Source: Thermoanaerobaculia bacterium
GTDB taxonomy: Bacteria; Acidobacteriota; Thermoanaerobaculia; Multivoradales; JAHZIX01
Assembly: GCA_027069135.1 (NCBI GenBank)
Contig: JALXFE010000181.1
Location: forward strand, 1 to 64,000
Length of the DNA: 64,000 nucleotides
Direction: 5' to 3'
The notes beneath the pieces were generated by a model, which was not told the DNA's origin, ran no database searches, and was given only the letters and a program-made list of their open reading frames with translations. A program made the translations under genes and the position numbers. Below, piece by piece: positions 53,547-62,922 of this stretch (positions are counted from its first letter, which is position 1; each line of letters begins with the position of its first letter).

Positions 53547-54175
53547 AACACGGGCCTCCGGGCTGGAGCTGGTCGAGGCGCCGGCCGAGGCGCCCTACCT
53601 GCCGTTCCAATCTGTACCAGGTCAGCATCGATGCGTTGGCGCGGCTGCGCCAAGGGAAGATCCCCTTTCATGTCTTCGCACAGGACCACCGTCGCGTCCA
53701 TCAGGCCCGTGAAAGCGCTCTTCTTGTCGCGCAAGGCCTCTCGCATGACCAGCAACGCCGGCAGGAGAAACCGAGCGGAAAAGGAAGGTGCAAGGTCTTG
53801 GGAGAGGTGTCCCTGGGCAGACACCAAAGAGCTCAGGTGATCCGGCAGCTCGCCCTCTTCCCCGATCCCCAATTCGCAGAGAAGATCCCGGCAACGAACC
53901 AGGAACCGCCCCCGCTCGTATTGCTCACCATAGAGATGCCAGCCGATCTCGAGCGAGCAGGTCGGATTCAGATCGAAGGTCCGGGTATAGAGCTCTTCGA
54001 GCTCCGAGACACTCTTCCCGGCCAAGGCCTCCTCGGCTTCGAGAAGACCGGCGGCAGCCTCCGGACAGCAGGTCTCTAGGGCCTGACGGCATTGGTGGAG
54101 CCGTTCGGCATAGGTTGCGTCGGGATAGCGAAAGAGATTCCCAAGCTGATCCCAGATGGCAGGGTGCGTCTTCAT
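53543..54175 (-). CDS. narJ: Nitrate reductase assembly chaperone NarJ
   Basis: A 210-residue TorD-family chaperone that inserts the molybdenum cofactor into NarG. The helical pattern with LFRYPDATYAERL at the start and the NPTCSLEIGWHLYGE motif is typical of NarJ. The Ala/Pro/Arg-rich C-terminal tail (APRPAPRPAPARRP) is low-complexity. Overlaps both neighbours by four bases. Confidence 0.92.
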   Translation of the reverse strand: MKTHPAIWDQLGNLFRYPDATYAERLHQCRQALETCCPEAAAGLLEAEEALAGKSVSELEELYTRTFDLNPTCSLEIGWHLYGEQYERGRFLVRCRDLLCELGIGEEGELPDHLSSLVSAQGHLSQDLAPSFSARFLLPALLVMREALRDKKSAFTGLMDATVVLCEDMKGDLPLAQPRQRIDADLVQIGTAGRAPRPAPRPAPARRPVL

Positions 54176-55665
54176 AATCCCCTCTTTGGCCCAGCGGTAA
54201 ATCCAAAACCGACGCTCTGCCGGTGCCCGTGGGGCTCTTCGATCATCTGGATCGCTTCCTCCCGATGCATCGGTGGAATCACGAAGCGGTCATCGAAAGT
54301 ACAGAGCGTCGTGAGGCGATAGATCGCCTCCGCCTCCTCCACCGTACAATCCGCTTCGCGCAGGGCCCGCGCCGCGCTGGCGTCGTCTACGTCTCCCACC
54401 GTCAGGGCCCGGCGGTAGAGCCGCACCGCCTTCTGCTTTCGCAAGGCGTAGCGCACCAACCCTTCGTTGCCGGCGCCGAGCAGCTTGGCCAGATAGGAAA
54501 TCGGTACCCTAGATTGATCGATGTCGTGAAAAAGGTTGTTGTCCGTCAAGTGATACACGCTGTCGCCGTCCTTGCCGGCCATCACCGGCGACATGGGCGG
54601 GACGTAGAACAGCATCGGCAAGGTCCGGAACTCGAGATGCGGCGGCAAGGCGATCTTCCACTCCTTGACGAAGCGGTAGACCGGAGACTTGCAGGCCGAC
54701 TCGATGACGTCATCCGGGATGCCGTTGGCCTTGGCGGCGGCGACCACTTCCGGATCCCGAGGATCGAGAATCATCGAGCGCTGGCCTTCGACGATCTCGT
54801 CATCCGGGAGCTTGGCAACCTCTTCGATCCGCTCCGCGTCGTAGAGAAGGACACCCAGGTAGCGAATGCGCCCGACACAGGAGTGAAAGCAAGCTGGCGC
54901 CTGGCCGGTCTCGAGGCGGGGGTAACAGAGAATACATTTCTCCGACTTGCCCGTCTGCCAGTTGTAATACGTCTTCTTATAGGGACAGGCCGCGATACAG
55001 GATCGCCAGGCTCTGCAACGCTTCTGATCGATCAAGACGATGCCGTCCTCACCCCTCTTATAGAGTGCTCCGGAAGGACAGGAGGCCACACAGGAGGGGT
55101 TGAGGCAGTGGTTGCAGATCCGCGGGAAGTAGAACATCACGAGGCGCTCCACCGCGGAAAGCTGCTGCCGCTGTTCCTCGGTCAAAGCATCCAGGTTTGG
55201 ATCGTTGGCCGCGTAAATCTCGGAGCCTCCCAGATCATCGTCCCAATTGGGCCCGGCCTCGACTTCCATATATTCGCCGGTGACTCTCGATACCGGTCGC
55301 GCCACCGGCTGGTCGTCGCCTTCCGGAGCGTCGAAAAGAGTCTCGTAGTCATAGGTCCAGGGCTCGTAATAGTCGTCCATGCTGGGCTGATGGGGATTGT
55401 GAAAGATATTCGCCATCACCTTGGCCGGCCCGGTCGACTTGAGCTTCAGCTCGCCCTTCTTGAGCTCCCATCCACCCTGATACTTCTCTTGATCCTCCCA
55501 GGCCGTCGGGAACCCCGTCCCGGGCTTGGTCTCGACGTTGTTCCACCACATGTACTCGGTGCCTTGCCGATCGGTCCACACGTTCTTGCAAGCGATCGAG
55601 CAGGTATGGCAACCGATACACTTGTCCAAGTGAAAGACCATCGAGACTTGAGATCGCACGTCCAT
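54172..55665 (-). CDS. narH: Respiratory nitrate reductase beta subunit NarH
   Basis: A 497-residue iron-sulfur subunit. Four clusters are marked by CIGCHTCSIAC, CNHCLNPSCVASCP, CRAWRSCIAACPYKK (with the Trp replacing one Cys, as in the [3Fe-4S] site) and CILCYPRLETG...CFHSCVGRIRY. It carries electrons from NarI to NarG. The gene follows narG by 30 bases. Confidence 0.95.
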   Translation of the reverse strand: MDVRSQVSMVFHLDKCIGCHTCSIACKNVWTDRQGTEYMWWNNVETKPGTGFPTAWEDQEKYQGGWELKKGELKLKSTGPAKVMANIFHNPHQPSMDDYYEPWTYDYETLFDAPEGDDQPVARPVSRVTGEYMEVEAGPNWDDDLGGSEIYAANDPNLDALTEEQRQQLSAVERLVMFYFPRICNHCLNPSCVASCPSGALYKRGEDGIVLIDQKRCRAWRSCIAACPYKKTYYNWQTGKSEKCILCYPRLETGQAPACFHSCVGRIRYLGVLLYDAERIEEVAKLPDDEIVEGQRSMILDPRDPEVVAAAKANGIPDDVIESACKSPVYRFVKEWKIALPPHLEFRTLPMLFYVPPMSPVMAGKDGDSVYHLTDNNLFHDIDQSRVPISYLAKLLGAGNEGLVRYALRKQKAVRLYRRALTVGDVDDASAARALREADCTVEEAEAIYRLTTLCTFDDRFVIPPMHREEAIQMIEEPHGHRQSVGFGFTAGPKRGL

Positions 55666-55695
55666 TCTAAAGTTCTCCCCTCGTCGATTCTTGGT

Positions 55696-58600
55696 CTACC
55701 ACTCGAGCGTCGGTAGCTTGCGGACCAGAATGTGGGTATCCCGGTTACAACCCGTGGGCCCCCAATAGTTGAAATGAAAGGTGAACTGCCCGTAGCCTCC
55801 CGCCATCAAGTTGGGTTTCAATCGGGTCCGCGTGAGGCTGTTATGTCCGCCCGCCCGGCGACGGCCCCGCAGAGGGGACTTGGGCACTGAGATGGTGCGT
55901 TCGGGAGAGTGGTATTGGATACAAATTCCGCGGGGAATTCGCGCCGAGACCGCAGCCCGGGTCACCACGACGCCATTGTCATTGAAAACCTCGACCCAAT
56001 CGTTGTCCACCACTCCGATGTCCTTAGCGTCCTCAATACTCATCCAAAATGGCTCGCAGCCCCGAGATAGCACCGTCATACGCTCGTTGTCGCCGTAGGT
56101 GGAGTGGATATGCCACTTCCCGTGCGGTGTCAGATAATTGAGCATCTTGGTCTCGCCGGGATCGCCGCTGAACTTCAGATCCGCGTATTCCGTCGGCAGG
56201 GGCTTCGGCTTGTAGGTCGGCACATGCTCTCCAAACTCCAGATAGAGAGGATGGTCGAGATAGAAATGCTGCCGCCCGGTCAGAGTCCGCCAGGGTACTA
56301 AGGCCTCGACGTTGTAGGTGAAGGGTGAATAGGCCCGTCCGTTCTCGGTGAGCCCGGACCACATGGGGCTATTGATCAGACGGCGGGGCTGGGCCTGCAG
56401 ATCCGAGTAGGAGGTGCGGACCGAGCGTGACTTTTCCGCCAGGTGAGCCAAAGGCAAACCGGTTTTCTCTTCCATGTCGCGGTAGGAACGGTAGGCGAGC
56501 TCACCGTTGGTCACCGAGGCCAGATGGAGGATCAGGTTACAAGCCTCTACATCCTCCTTGACGGATGGATACTTCTCCCCTTCCCAGCCTTGGGCGGGCT
56601 GAGATTGCGCCAACTCGTCGTAGACATCCTCGATGTTGTAGTGGGTGCCGTGGGCGCCCAACCCACCGCTACGCGCCGCGGGACCGAAGGTGCAGAACCT
56701 CTTATAAAGTTGGGCGTAGTCCCGGCGCACCACCTTCAGGCCAGGCATCGTGACACCGGGAATGGCTTCCACTTCGCCGTCGATCCAATCTCCGATCTTG
56801 GTTTGAGCGATCTCCGCCGACGAGTCGTGGGCCAGCGCCGAGGCGACGAGATCTTCCACCGGCTCCGGGAAGTGCCGTTCGGCCAGCTCGGAGAACTTCT
56901 CCGCGATCGCTCTGAAGATCTGCCAATCGCTCTTCGATTCCCAACAAGGCGGCACCGCTTGGGAGAGGGGATGGATAAAACTGTGCATATCTGTCGAGTT
57001 GAGGTCCGCCTTCTCGTACCAGGTGGCGGCGGGCAAGACGATGTCCGAGTAAAGAGCCGAGGTATCCATGCGGAAGTTGAGGTCGACCACCAGGTCCATC
57101 TTGCCGTCCGGTGCGGGCCGCCAGGTCACCTCTTTCACTGAGTCTTCGGCCAGCTCTTCGGCACAGAAGTTGGAATGGGTTCCCAGATAGTGTTTGAGGA
57201 AGTACTCGTGCCCCTTGGCACTCGCCATCAGAGCATTTCCGCGCCAGATGTACCAAACCCGCGGCCAATTCTCTTCGGCGTCGGGATCCTCCACCGAGAA
57301 TTTGAGCTGTCGTTCCTTGAGCTGCTCGACCACCCAGGCGACGATTTCCTCATCGCTCTCGGCCCCCTGCTCCCGGGCTTCTTTCACCAACTCCAAGGTG
57401 TTCTTGTCGAATTGGGGATAGAAAGGTAGCCAACCGTTTCGCACCGCTTTGACCTGAAGGTCCATGGTGTGGCCCTCAGCGTGTTTCTGCGGCGGTTGAG
57501 GGACGGTGTGATAGTCCGTAAAGGATTTTTCGTAGCGCCATTGATCGGTGTTGACGTAATGCCAGCTAGGAGCGTTTTGAAGACGCGGTGGGCCTCCCCA
57601 ATCTTTGCCGAAGGCGAGCGCTCCCCAGGACTCTCCCGGGGCCAGCTTTTCCTGCCCGACGTAATGGGCCAAGCCGCCACCGTTGACGCCGATACAGCCG
57701 CAGAACATCAGGGCGTGGATACCAGCGCGATACATCAGATTGGCGTGGTACCAATGATTGATGCCGGCGCCGATGATGATGGTGCATTTCCCTTCGGTCT
57801 TCTCCGCCGTCACCGCCCACTCGCGGGCGAAACGAATCACCATCTCACGGCCCATGCCCGTGTAGCTTTCCGCCCAGGCCGGCGTATAGGGTGAATCCAC
57901 CGTGTCGTAGTCCTCCGGGTAGGCCCCCGGCAAACCTCTCCCGACTCCGTATTGCGCCATCAGGACGTCGTAGATCGTGGCGACGGGTACTTTGCCGCCG
58001 TCTTCGGTTTCCACCCAGCGCATCGGCACGCCTCGGAGCAGTGCGGAGCCCTGGGCAAAATCATCGAAGCTGACTTGGAACACCTCGTCGTGGTTCTCCA
58101 AAAACGTCAGGGCCGGGCGGATCTCGGAGCCGTCTTTGCCATCTTCGAGCTTGAGATTCCACTTTCCCTTGGCACCCCACCGAAATCCGGAGCTGCCCTT
58201 GGGCATCTTGGGCCGCGCCGCTTGCTCGTCCCACATGAGGAACTTCCACTCGCCGTTCTCCTCGTCGCAATATTGGGAGAGACGCCCGGCGCGCAGTAGC
58301 TGACCGGGACGGTAGTGGTCCCCTTCGGCGGTCAGCTCGACCAGGTAGGGTGCGTCCGTATACTTTTTGGTGTAGTCGAGAAAGTAGGGCACCTGCTGCT
58401 CGTGGTGTGCCTCTTTCAAAAGAACGTGGTTGACCGCCATCCACCAGGCGCCGTCTTGGCCTGCGTTGAGGGACACCCATTCGTCTGCATATTTGGCGAC
58501 CTGGTTGAAGTCCGGCGCGAAGACCCACATCTTGGTGCCGTTATGTCTCGCCTCCGCCGCGAAATGGGTATCCGGCGTGCGGGTCATGTTGAGATTCGAG

Positions 58601-59328
58601 CCCATCACCGCCAGCAACTTGGCGTTGTACCAATCGGCACTCTCGTTGACGTCGGTCTGTTCACCCCAAGTCTCCGGGGAAGCGTTGGGAAGATCGCAAT
58701 ACCAATCGTAGAAAGAAAGGGCGACACCACCCATCAGCTGTAGGAATCGAGCGCCGCTGGCATAACTGATCATCGACATGGCAGGAATCGGCGAGAAGCC
58801 GACCACCCGGTCCGGACCATGCTTCTTGATGGTGTGGATATTGGCCGCCGCCATCATCTCGAGGACGGTGTCCCAATCGGTGCGGCGAAAGCCCCCTTTG
58901 CCCCGGGCGCGTTGATACCGCTGCCGGGATTCGGGATCGGACATCAGGCTCTGCCAAGCTTCCACCGGGTCTTCATATTGACCCCGAGCTGTCCGCCAGA
59001 GATCGAGCAGAGCGCCGCGAATATAGGGATATTTCACTCTCAGGGGACTGTAAAGGTACCAGGAGTACGAGATTCCGCGCTGACAGCCACGCGGCTCATA
59101 GGGCGGTAAGCCTTCCTCCAGGGAGGGATAGTCGAGGCCTTGCATCTCCCAGGTGACGATGCCGTTCTTGACATGAATATTCCAGGTACAACTGCCCGTG
59201 CAATTGACACCATGGGTGGAGCGCACGACCTTGTCGTGCTGCCACCGGTTGCGGTAGAACTCCTCCCAGCTGCGTCCCTGCGGGTCGACCTCGTCCTGTA
59301 TCCAGGCGAGCCTGTTCTTCAGTTTCAT
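55696..59328 (-). CDS. narG: Respiratory nitrate reductase alpha subunit NarG
   Basis: A 1210-residue molybdenum-bis-MGD subunit that reduces nitrate to nitrite. The N-terminal iron-sulfur site is His39, Cys43, Cys47 and Cys82 ([10 protein letters not shown]...RGCQRG). The Mo-ligating Asp lies in [19 protein letters not shown]. There is no Tat signal, and the N-terminus is as in cytoplasm-facing NarG. Length matches the family. The start at 59328 overlaps the upstream cytochrome stop by four bases. Confidence 0.96.
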   Translation of the reverse strand: MKLKNRLAWIQDEVDPQGRSWEEFYRNRWQHDKVVRSTHGVNCTGSCTWNIHVKNGIVTWEMQGLDYPSLEEGLPPYEPRGCQRGISYSWYLYSPLRVKYPYIRGALLDLWRTARGQYEDPVEAWQSLMSDPESRQRYQRARGKGGFRRTDWDTVLEMMAAANIHTIKKHGPDRVVGFSPIPAMSMISYASGARFLQLMGGVALSFYDWYCDLPNASPETWGEQTDVNESADWYNAKLLAVMGSNLNMTRTPDTHFAAEARHNGTKMWVFAPDFNQVAKYADEWVSLNAGQDGAWWMAVNHVLLKEAHHEQQVPYFLDYTKKYTDAPYLVELTAEGDHYRPGQLLRAGRLSQYCDEENGEWKFLMWDEQAARPKMPKGSSGFRWGAKGKWNLKLEDGKDGSEIRPALTFLENHDEVFQVSFDDFAQGSALLRGVPMRWVETEDGGKVPVATIYDVLMAQYGVGRGLPGAYPEDYDTVDSPYTPAWAESYTGMGREMVIRFAREWAVTAEKTEGKCTIIIGAGINHWYHANLMYRAGIHALMFCGCIGVNGGGLAHYVGQEKLAPGESWGALAFGKDWGGPPRLQNAPSWHYVNTDQWRYEKSFTDYHTVPQPPQKHAEGHTMDLQVKAVRNGWLPFYPQFDKNTLELVKEAREQGAESDEEIVAWVVEQLKERQLKFSVEDPDAEENWPRVWYIWRGNALMASAKGHEYFLKHYLGTHSNFCAEELAEDSVKEVTWRPAPDGKMDLVVDLNFRMDTSALYSDIVLPAATWYEKADLNSTDMHSFIHPLSQAVPPCWESKSDWQIFRAIAEKFSELAERHFPEPVEDLVASALAHDSSAEIAQTKIGDWIDGEVEAIPGVTMPGLKVVRRDYAQLYKRFCTFGPAARSGGLGAHGTHYNIEDVYDELAQSQPAQGWEGEKYPSVKEDVEACNLILHLASVTNGELAYRSYRDMEEKTGLPLAHLAEKSRSVRTSYSDLQAQPRRLINSPMWSGLTENGRAYSPFTYNVEALVPWRTLTGRQHFYLDHPLYLEFGEHVPTYKPKPLPTEYADLKFSGDPGETKMLNYLTPHGKWHIHSTYGDNERMTVLSRGCEPFWMSIEDAKDIGVVDNDWVEVFNDNGVVVTRAAVSARIPRGICIQYHSPERTISVPKSPLRGRRRAGGHNSLTRTRLKPNLMAGGYGQFTFHFNYWGPTGCNRDTHILVRKLPTLEW

Positions 59329-60161
59329 CGTCTGTTCCCCACCAACTCTTGGCGCACACCGCGAAACCGGCCACGCCATATTCCATCTGCCAGAAGAAAT
59401 CCGAAGGCAGCACCCCCCAGACCGAGCAATAGGAAGAGGAGGCGGGAGGTCCCACCGTCTTCACTCCGCTGCTGGGCGGCATCCTCGAAGAAGGCCACTA
59501 AGGGCACGATCTCGTCCTGGGTCATCGCCCGGCCCGCGAACACCGGGCGCATGGTTTCGGTCGCCGGAGCCAAGAGCCAGGACGCCAGGTTCTTGCGTCC
59601 CTGCAGGCGTTCGAAGACCCGCGACAGATCCGGCCCCAACGTACCGCCACTGAGCTCGGGCAGCCCCCCCACGGTATGGCACGAAAGGCAGGCCGGCCCG
59701 CCGTTGGCGAGCTTGCGGCGGCCCATGAAAATCTCCTCACCACGCTCGATGTCAAGAGCGGTGAAAGGCTCGTCCCCGAGGTCCAACCCGGCGAACTCGG
59801 AAGTCTCCAGAAGCGATTCCGCCGCGATCAGGTCGAGCAACGCTTCCGCTTGAGAGCGACTCATTCCGGGGATCGTCGTCATCAGCGCTCCACCGGCCTC
59901 TTCCCGGAGCTTGACGGCATAGGGATCACCGGAGTTGATCACCCCCAACGGGTCGAGGATGAAGCTCGCCAGCCACTCTCTGTCCTGGCGTTCCTCTACA
60001 TTCTTTAGATCCGGCCCCACCAAGCGGCCACCACCGATGGTGTGACAGCTGATGCAGCTCTGCCGGAAGGTCTCGACAGCTTCCTGTGCAACGGTCACCC
60101 GCGCGCCCAGAATCAGCACGGCCAGCCCGAGAACCACCCCAAATCGACATGCGGTTTTCAT
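59325..60161 (-). CDS. Di-haem membrane-anchored cytochrome c (NarC-like)
   Basis: A 278-residue exported cytochrome. A signal peptide (residues 1 to about 25) precedes two cytochrome c domains with [10 protein letters not shown] (about 38) and [10 protein letters not shown] (about 157). A C-terminal membrane anchor ([20 protein letters not shown]) is followed by basic residues. It begins the nar gene run and overlaps narG by four bases, the position of narC in Thermus nitrate operons, where NarC is needed for an active membrane-bound enzyme. Here it could also receive electrons from ACIII. Confidence 0.85.
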   Translation of the reverse strand: MKTACRFGVVLGLAVLILGARVTVAQEAVETFRQSCISCHTIGGGRLVGPDLKNVEERQDREWLASFILDPLGVINSGDPYAVKLREEAGGALMTTIPGMSRSQAEALLDLIAAESLLETSEFAGLDLGDEPFTALDIERGEEIFMGRRKLANGGPACLSCHTVGGLPELSGGTLGPDLSRVFERLQGRKNLASWLLAPATETMRPVFAGRAMTQDEIVPLVAFFEDAAQQRSEDGGTSRLLFLLLGLGGAAFGFLLADGIWRGRFRGVRQELVGNRR

Positions 60162-60198
60162 CGCCTCATCTCCACGCCAGTTCCTCCCGTTAAGCTCC

Positions 60199-60600
60199 TC
60201 AAAGCGGCGGCTCGAGAATTTCCGCCAGGGTGGTTTCTTCCAAGAACGTCACGAAGCTTCCCGTCCGGCGACACCAACGGCGGTGAATGGCCGAAGAGAT
60301 CTGCCCTCCGTAGCTACCGTCCTCCTCTAAGGCCTCCGCCTGGAGGGCCGAAGGAGCCACCAACTCGGCGACCTGAGCGAGGGTGATTTCCGCCGCCGGC
60401 CGCACCAGTCGGTAGCCGCCGCCGCTGCCCCTCGAAGCCTCCACCAAGCCCCCCCGTTTGAGGTCGAGGAGGATCTTGGTCAAATAGCTTGCGGAGATCG
60501 CAGTTCGATCCGCTAGCTCTTTGCCTCCGACCACCTCGGGGGCGCTGCCGGCGAGGCAGCCGAGGGCTCTTAAGGCGTATTCGATCGTGATTGGAATCAA
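60199..60600 (-). CDS. Rrf2-family transcriptional regulator with a single Cys
   Basis: A 133-residue Rrf2 (IscR/NsrR-like) regulator. The winged helix-turn-helix is clear: EYALRALGCLA, ISASYLTKILLDLKRGGLVEASRGSGGGYRL (key part SASYLTKIL). Iron-sulfur Rrf2 proteins use three Cys in the C-terminal loop; here that region has only one (HRRWCRRTG), with another in the first helix (Cys14). So an NsrR/IscR-type cluster is doubtful. TTG start with GAGG upstream. It is the first gene of the minus-strand nitrate/ACIII run, 37 bases before the cytochrome gene, and divergent from narK. Confidence 0.85.
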   Translation of the reverse strand: MIPITIEYALRALGCLAGSAPEVVGGKELADRTAISASYLTKILLDLKRGGLVEASRGSGGGYRLVRPAAEITLAQVAELVAPSALQAEALEEDGSYGGQISSAIHRRWCRRTGSFVTFLEETTLAEILEPPL

Positions 60601-60659
60601 TTCCTCACCTCGTACTCAGGAATGACAGGCACACCATAAACAGACCCCCTAACCCTCCC

Positions 60660-60675
60660 TATGACGCGCGTCATA
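60660..60675. promoter_or_regulatory. Palindromic operator TATGACGCGCGTCATA (site 1)
   Basis: A perfect 16-base palindrome, 59 bases upstream of the Rrf2 start and 160 bases upstream of narK. It has the half-site TATGAC with a 4-base centre. The TGAC-N4-GTCA geometry is that of CRP/FNR-superfamily sites. It could equally be the Rrf2 target. Confidence 0.65.
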
Positions 60676-60713
60676 CGAAGCCAAAGTCATCCTGCGACGG
60701 AGTCCCGAGGCGG

Positions 60714-60729
60714 TATGACGGCGGTCATA
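60714..60729. promoter_or_regulatory. Palindromic operator TATGACGGCGGTCATA (site 2)
   Basis: Perfect 6-base arms around GGCG, 38 bases after the end of site 1 and in the same divergent promoter region. Confidence 0.65.
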
Positions 60730-60834
60730 ACCGGGCCCGAGGCGCCCGCCTATGATCTGGGCCACTCGATCAGCTCAACGGGTCGATCAAGGGAATCGTG
60801 CCGAGTGCATGAGCCAATAGAAAGGATCTTCGGA

Positions 60835-62397
60835 ATGGGAAAAATCAATGTTTCGAGGTGGGATATCGAAGACGCTGCCTTCTGGGATTCTTCCGGCCGC
60901 AGGATCGCCCGGCGCAATCTGTGGATCTCTATCCCCTGCTTGCTCTGTGCCTTCGCCGTGTGGCTGTATTGGAGCATCATCACGACTCAGATGCTCAACT
61001 TACAATTCCCCTTCTCCAAGGGGGATCTCTTCACCCTGACCGCCATCGCCGGCCTCACCGGTGCCACTCTGCGGATCCCCAGCTCCTTTTTGATCCGAAT
61101 TGCCGGCGGCCGCAATGTGGTCTTCCTCACCACCGCTCTGCTGATTCTGCCCGCCCTCGGCACGGGTTTGGCGCTGCGCAACCCGAATACTTCCCTGCTC
61201 ACCTTCCAAATCCTTGCTGCCCTCTCCGGCATTGGTGGCGGTAACTTCGCCTCTTCCATGTCCAATATCAGCTTCTTCTTCCCCAAGCGGATGCAAGGCG
61301 CCTCCCTGGGCCTCAACGCCGGACTCGGCAATCTCGGGGTCAGTGTCATGCAGGTATTGATTCCCTTCGTGATGACCTTTGGACTCTTCGGTGCCTTGGG
61401 AGGCCTGGGTTTCCCGGTGCCAGGAGAGCCGGGAGGTCTGAGCTACATCCAGAACGCGGGCTTGATCTGGGTACCTATTCTCGCGGTGCTCGCCGCGGCC
61501 GCCTTCTTCGGGATGAGCAATATCACCACCGAATGGGTCTCCCCCGGGGTCGGCTCGACCTTGGGTGCTTTCGCAAAGATCCTCAGCCTCTTGGCCATCG
61601 GCTTCCTCTGCGCGGTCGGGGGCCTCTACCTGTTGCTCGGTCTGGGAATCTCCAAATGGCTCGTTCTGCCTCTGGTCATAGCCGCCACGGTTTTTGCTCT
61701 GCGGTTGATTCCCGGAGACATCCAGAAGGATCTACGGCGCCAATTCGCCATCTTCGATAACAAACACACTTGGGTCATGACCATCATCTACACCATGACC
61801 TTCGGTTCGTTCATCGGCTTTTCCGCTGCCTTTCCCCTGTCCATCAAGGTGATCTTCGGCTTCATCCATGACGCCGCCGGTGCCGATCTCGGGGTGAACC
61901 CCAACGCTCCCAACCCCTTTGTCTATGCCTGGTTGGGCCCGCTGGTGGGCTCTCTCCTGCGTCCCTTGGGAGGTTGGGTGTCGGATTTCAAGATCGGTGG
62001 CGCCAAGATCACCCAGATCATCACTCTGGTGATGATCCTCTCCACCCTGGGTGTCGCCTATGTGTTGATCCAGGCCTACCACTCCCCCACCCCGGAACAA
62101 TTCTTCCCGCTGTTCCTGGCTCTCTTCCTCATCCTCTTTGCGGCGACCGGCATCGGCAACGGGTCGACCTTCCGCTCCATGGGTGTCATGTTCAACAAGG
62201 AGCAAGCCGGGCCAGTCCTCGGTTGGACCTCGGCGGTCGCCGCCTACGGCGCCTTCATCATTCCGAAAGTGTTGGGGGAGCAGGTCAAACTCGGCACACC
62301 GGAACGAGCGCTGTGGGGATTTGCGATCTTCTACACCGTCTGCCTGATCCTCAACTGGTGGTATTACGCCCGGCGCGGTGCCGAAGTCAGCTGCTGA
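60835..62397 (+). CDS. narK: NarK-family nitrate/nitrite transporter
   Basis: A 520-residue major-facilitator transporter with twelve membrane segments. The nitrate signature is strong: GIGGGNFASSMSNISFFFP and GLNAGLGNLGVSVMQ, and GIGNGSTFRSMG in the second half. The start at 60835 has AAAGGA seven bases upstream; the frame is open to 60661 but that stretch contains the two operator palindromes. Divergent from the nitrate/ACIII run, with which it likely shares control. With NarK-DoxX it makes a pair, perhaps one for nitrate uptake and one for nitrate/nitrite exchange. Confidence 0.93.
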   Translation: MGKINVSRWDIEDAAFWDSSGRRIARRNLWISIPCLLCAFAVWLYWSIITTQMLNLQFPFSKGDLFTLTAIAGLTGATLRIPSSFLIRIAGGRNVVFLTTALLILPALGTGLALRNPNTSLLTFQILAALSGIGGGNFASSMSNISFFFPKRMQGASLGLNAGLGNLGVSVMQVLIPFVMTFGLFGALGGLGFPVPGEPGGLSYIQNAGLIWVPILAVLAAAAFFGMSNITTEWVSPGVGSTLGAFAKILSLLAIGFLCAVGGLYLLLGLGISKWLVLPLVIAATVFALRLIPGDIQKDLRRQFAIFDNKHTWVMTIIYTMTFGSFIGFSAAFPLSIKVIFGFIHDAAGADLGVNPNAPNPFVYAWLGPLVGSLLRPLGGWVSDFKIGGAKITQIITLVMILSTLGVAYVLIQAYHSPTPEQFFPLFLALFLILFAATGIGNGSTFRSMGVMFNKEQAGPVLGWTSAVAAYGAFIIPKVLGEQVKLGTPERALWGFAIFYTVCLILNWWYYARRGAEVSC

Positions 62398-62424
62398 CGT
62401 CCCCCCCGCCAAGACTCGGTCTTC

Positions 62425-62452
62425 CTGGCGTATGACGGTTGTCATACGCCAG
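62425..62452. promoter_or_regulatory. Extended palindromic operator (site 3)
   Basis: CTGGCGTATGAC and GTCATACGCCAG are perfect 12-base arms around GGTT. The core TATGAC-N4-GTCATA equals sites 1 and 2. It lies 28 bases after the narK stop. No T-run follows, so an operator for the downstream gene is preferred over a terminator. Confidence 0.65.
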
Positions 62453-62656
62453 TGGGCCGAGCTAGCTCATGCTTTCTCCAATTGGATGGTTGAAGCTCAT
62501 GCAGCGGAGGTAGGTCCCCTATCCCTTAAGCGAAGCATAGGAGCCGGCAGCTCCTTGAAGTCTTCGGTCCGTGAGGTGAATCAGGGTGTTAGAAGCCGGT
62601 AATCTTCCTCCGTTTTACGAGTTATTCCTTTTTTTCTTTTGTTAAGGAGAAGTTTC

Positions 62657-62779
62657 ATGAGGATTTTCCCTACCTCGACCCTCTCAGCGAGCCCCTGCCC
62701 CCCTCCCAGCGACAGCTGGGCTGATACTCAGAAATTCAAAACTCTGGAAACCCGCCACCGAGGCCTGGGCGCCGCCTAA
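62657..62779 (+). CDS. Possible 40-residue peptide
   Basis: A short frame with a well-placed AAGGAG ribosome-binding site. The peptide is Ser/Pro-rich with no recognisable motif and no hydrophobic segment. It could be a leader peptide for the gene at 62923 or chance. Confidence 0.25.
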   Translation: MRIFPTSTLSASPCPPPSDSWADTQKFKTLETRHRGLGAA

Positions 62780-62922
62780 GCGTCCCAGGGCCTCCGGGGC
62801 TTCGACGCCCCGCTGAGCAGAATTCCCCAAGAACGGCTTGTGGGCGGACTCTTTGAGTGCGCTGCCCGGGGCTGGAACCGATCGTGTGCGACGTTATTAC
62901 ATTGCCTTATCAGGAGAAAGTA

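Larger units (their letters stand above)
62398..62922 (+). other. Long intergenic leader after narK
   Basis: A 525-base region with a copy of the nitrate-locus palindrome at 62425-62452, a T-rich run around 62624-62643, and a 40-codon frame (62657-62779) with an AAGGAG site seven bases before its ATG. That frame encodes a Ser/Pro-rich peptide I do not recognise (MRIFPTSTLSASPCPPPSDS at its start). The remainder shows nothing I can name. Confidence 0.45.

Noticed and set aside
54223-55716. 497-codon open frame opposite narH
   Set aside because: It is antisense to a fully recognised narH. GC-rich codons give long open frames on the opposite strand, and the translation resembles no protein.
62425-62452. 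Intrinsic terminator after narK
   Set aside because: The hairpin is strong but has no T-run, and its core equals two promoter-region palindromes, so an operator is the better call.
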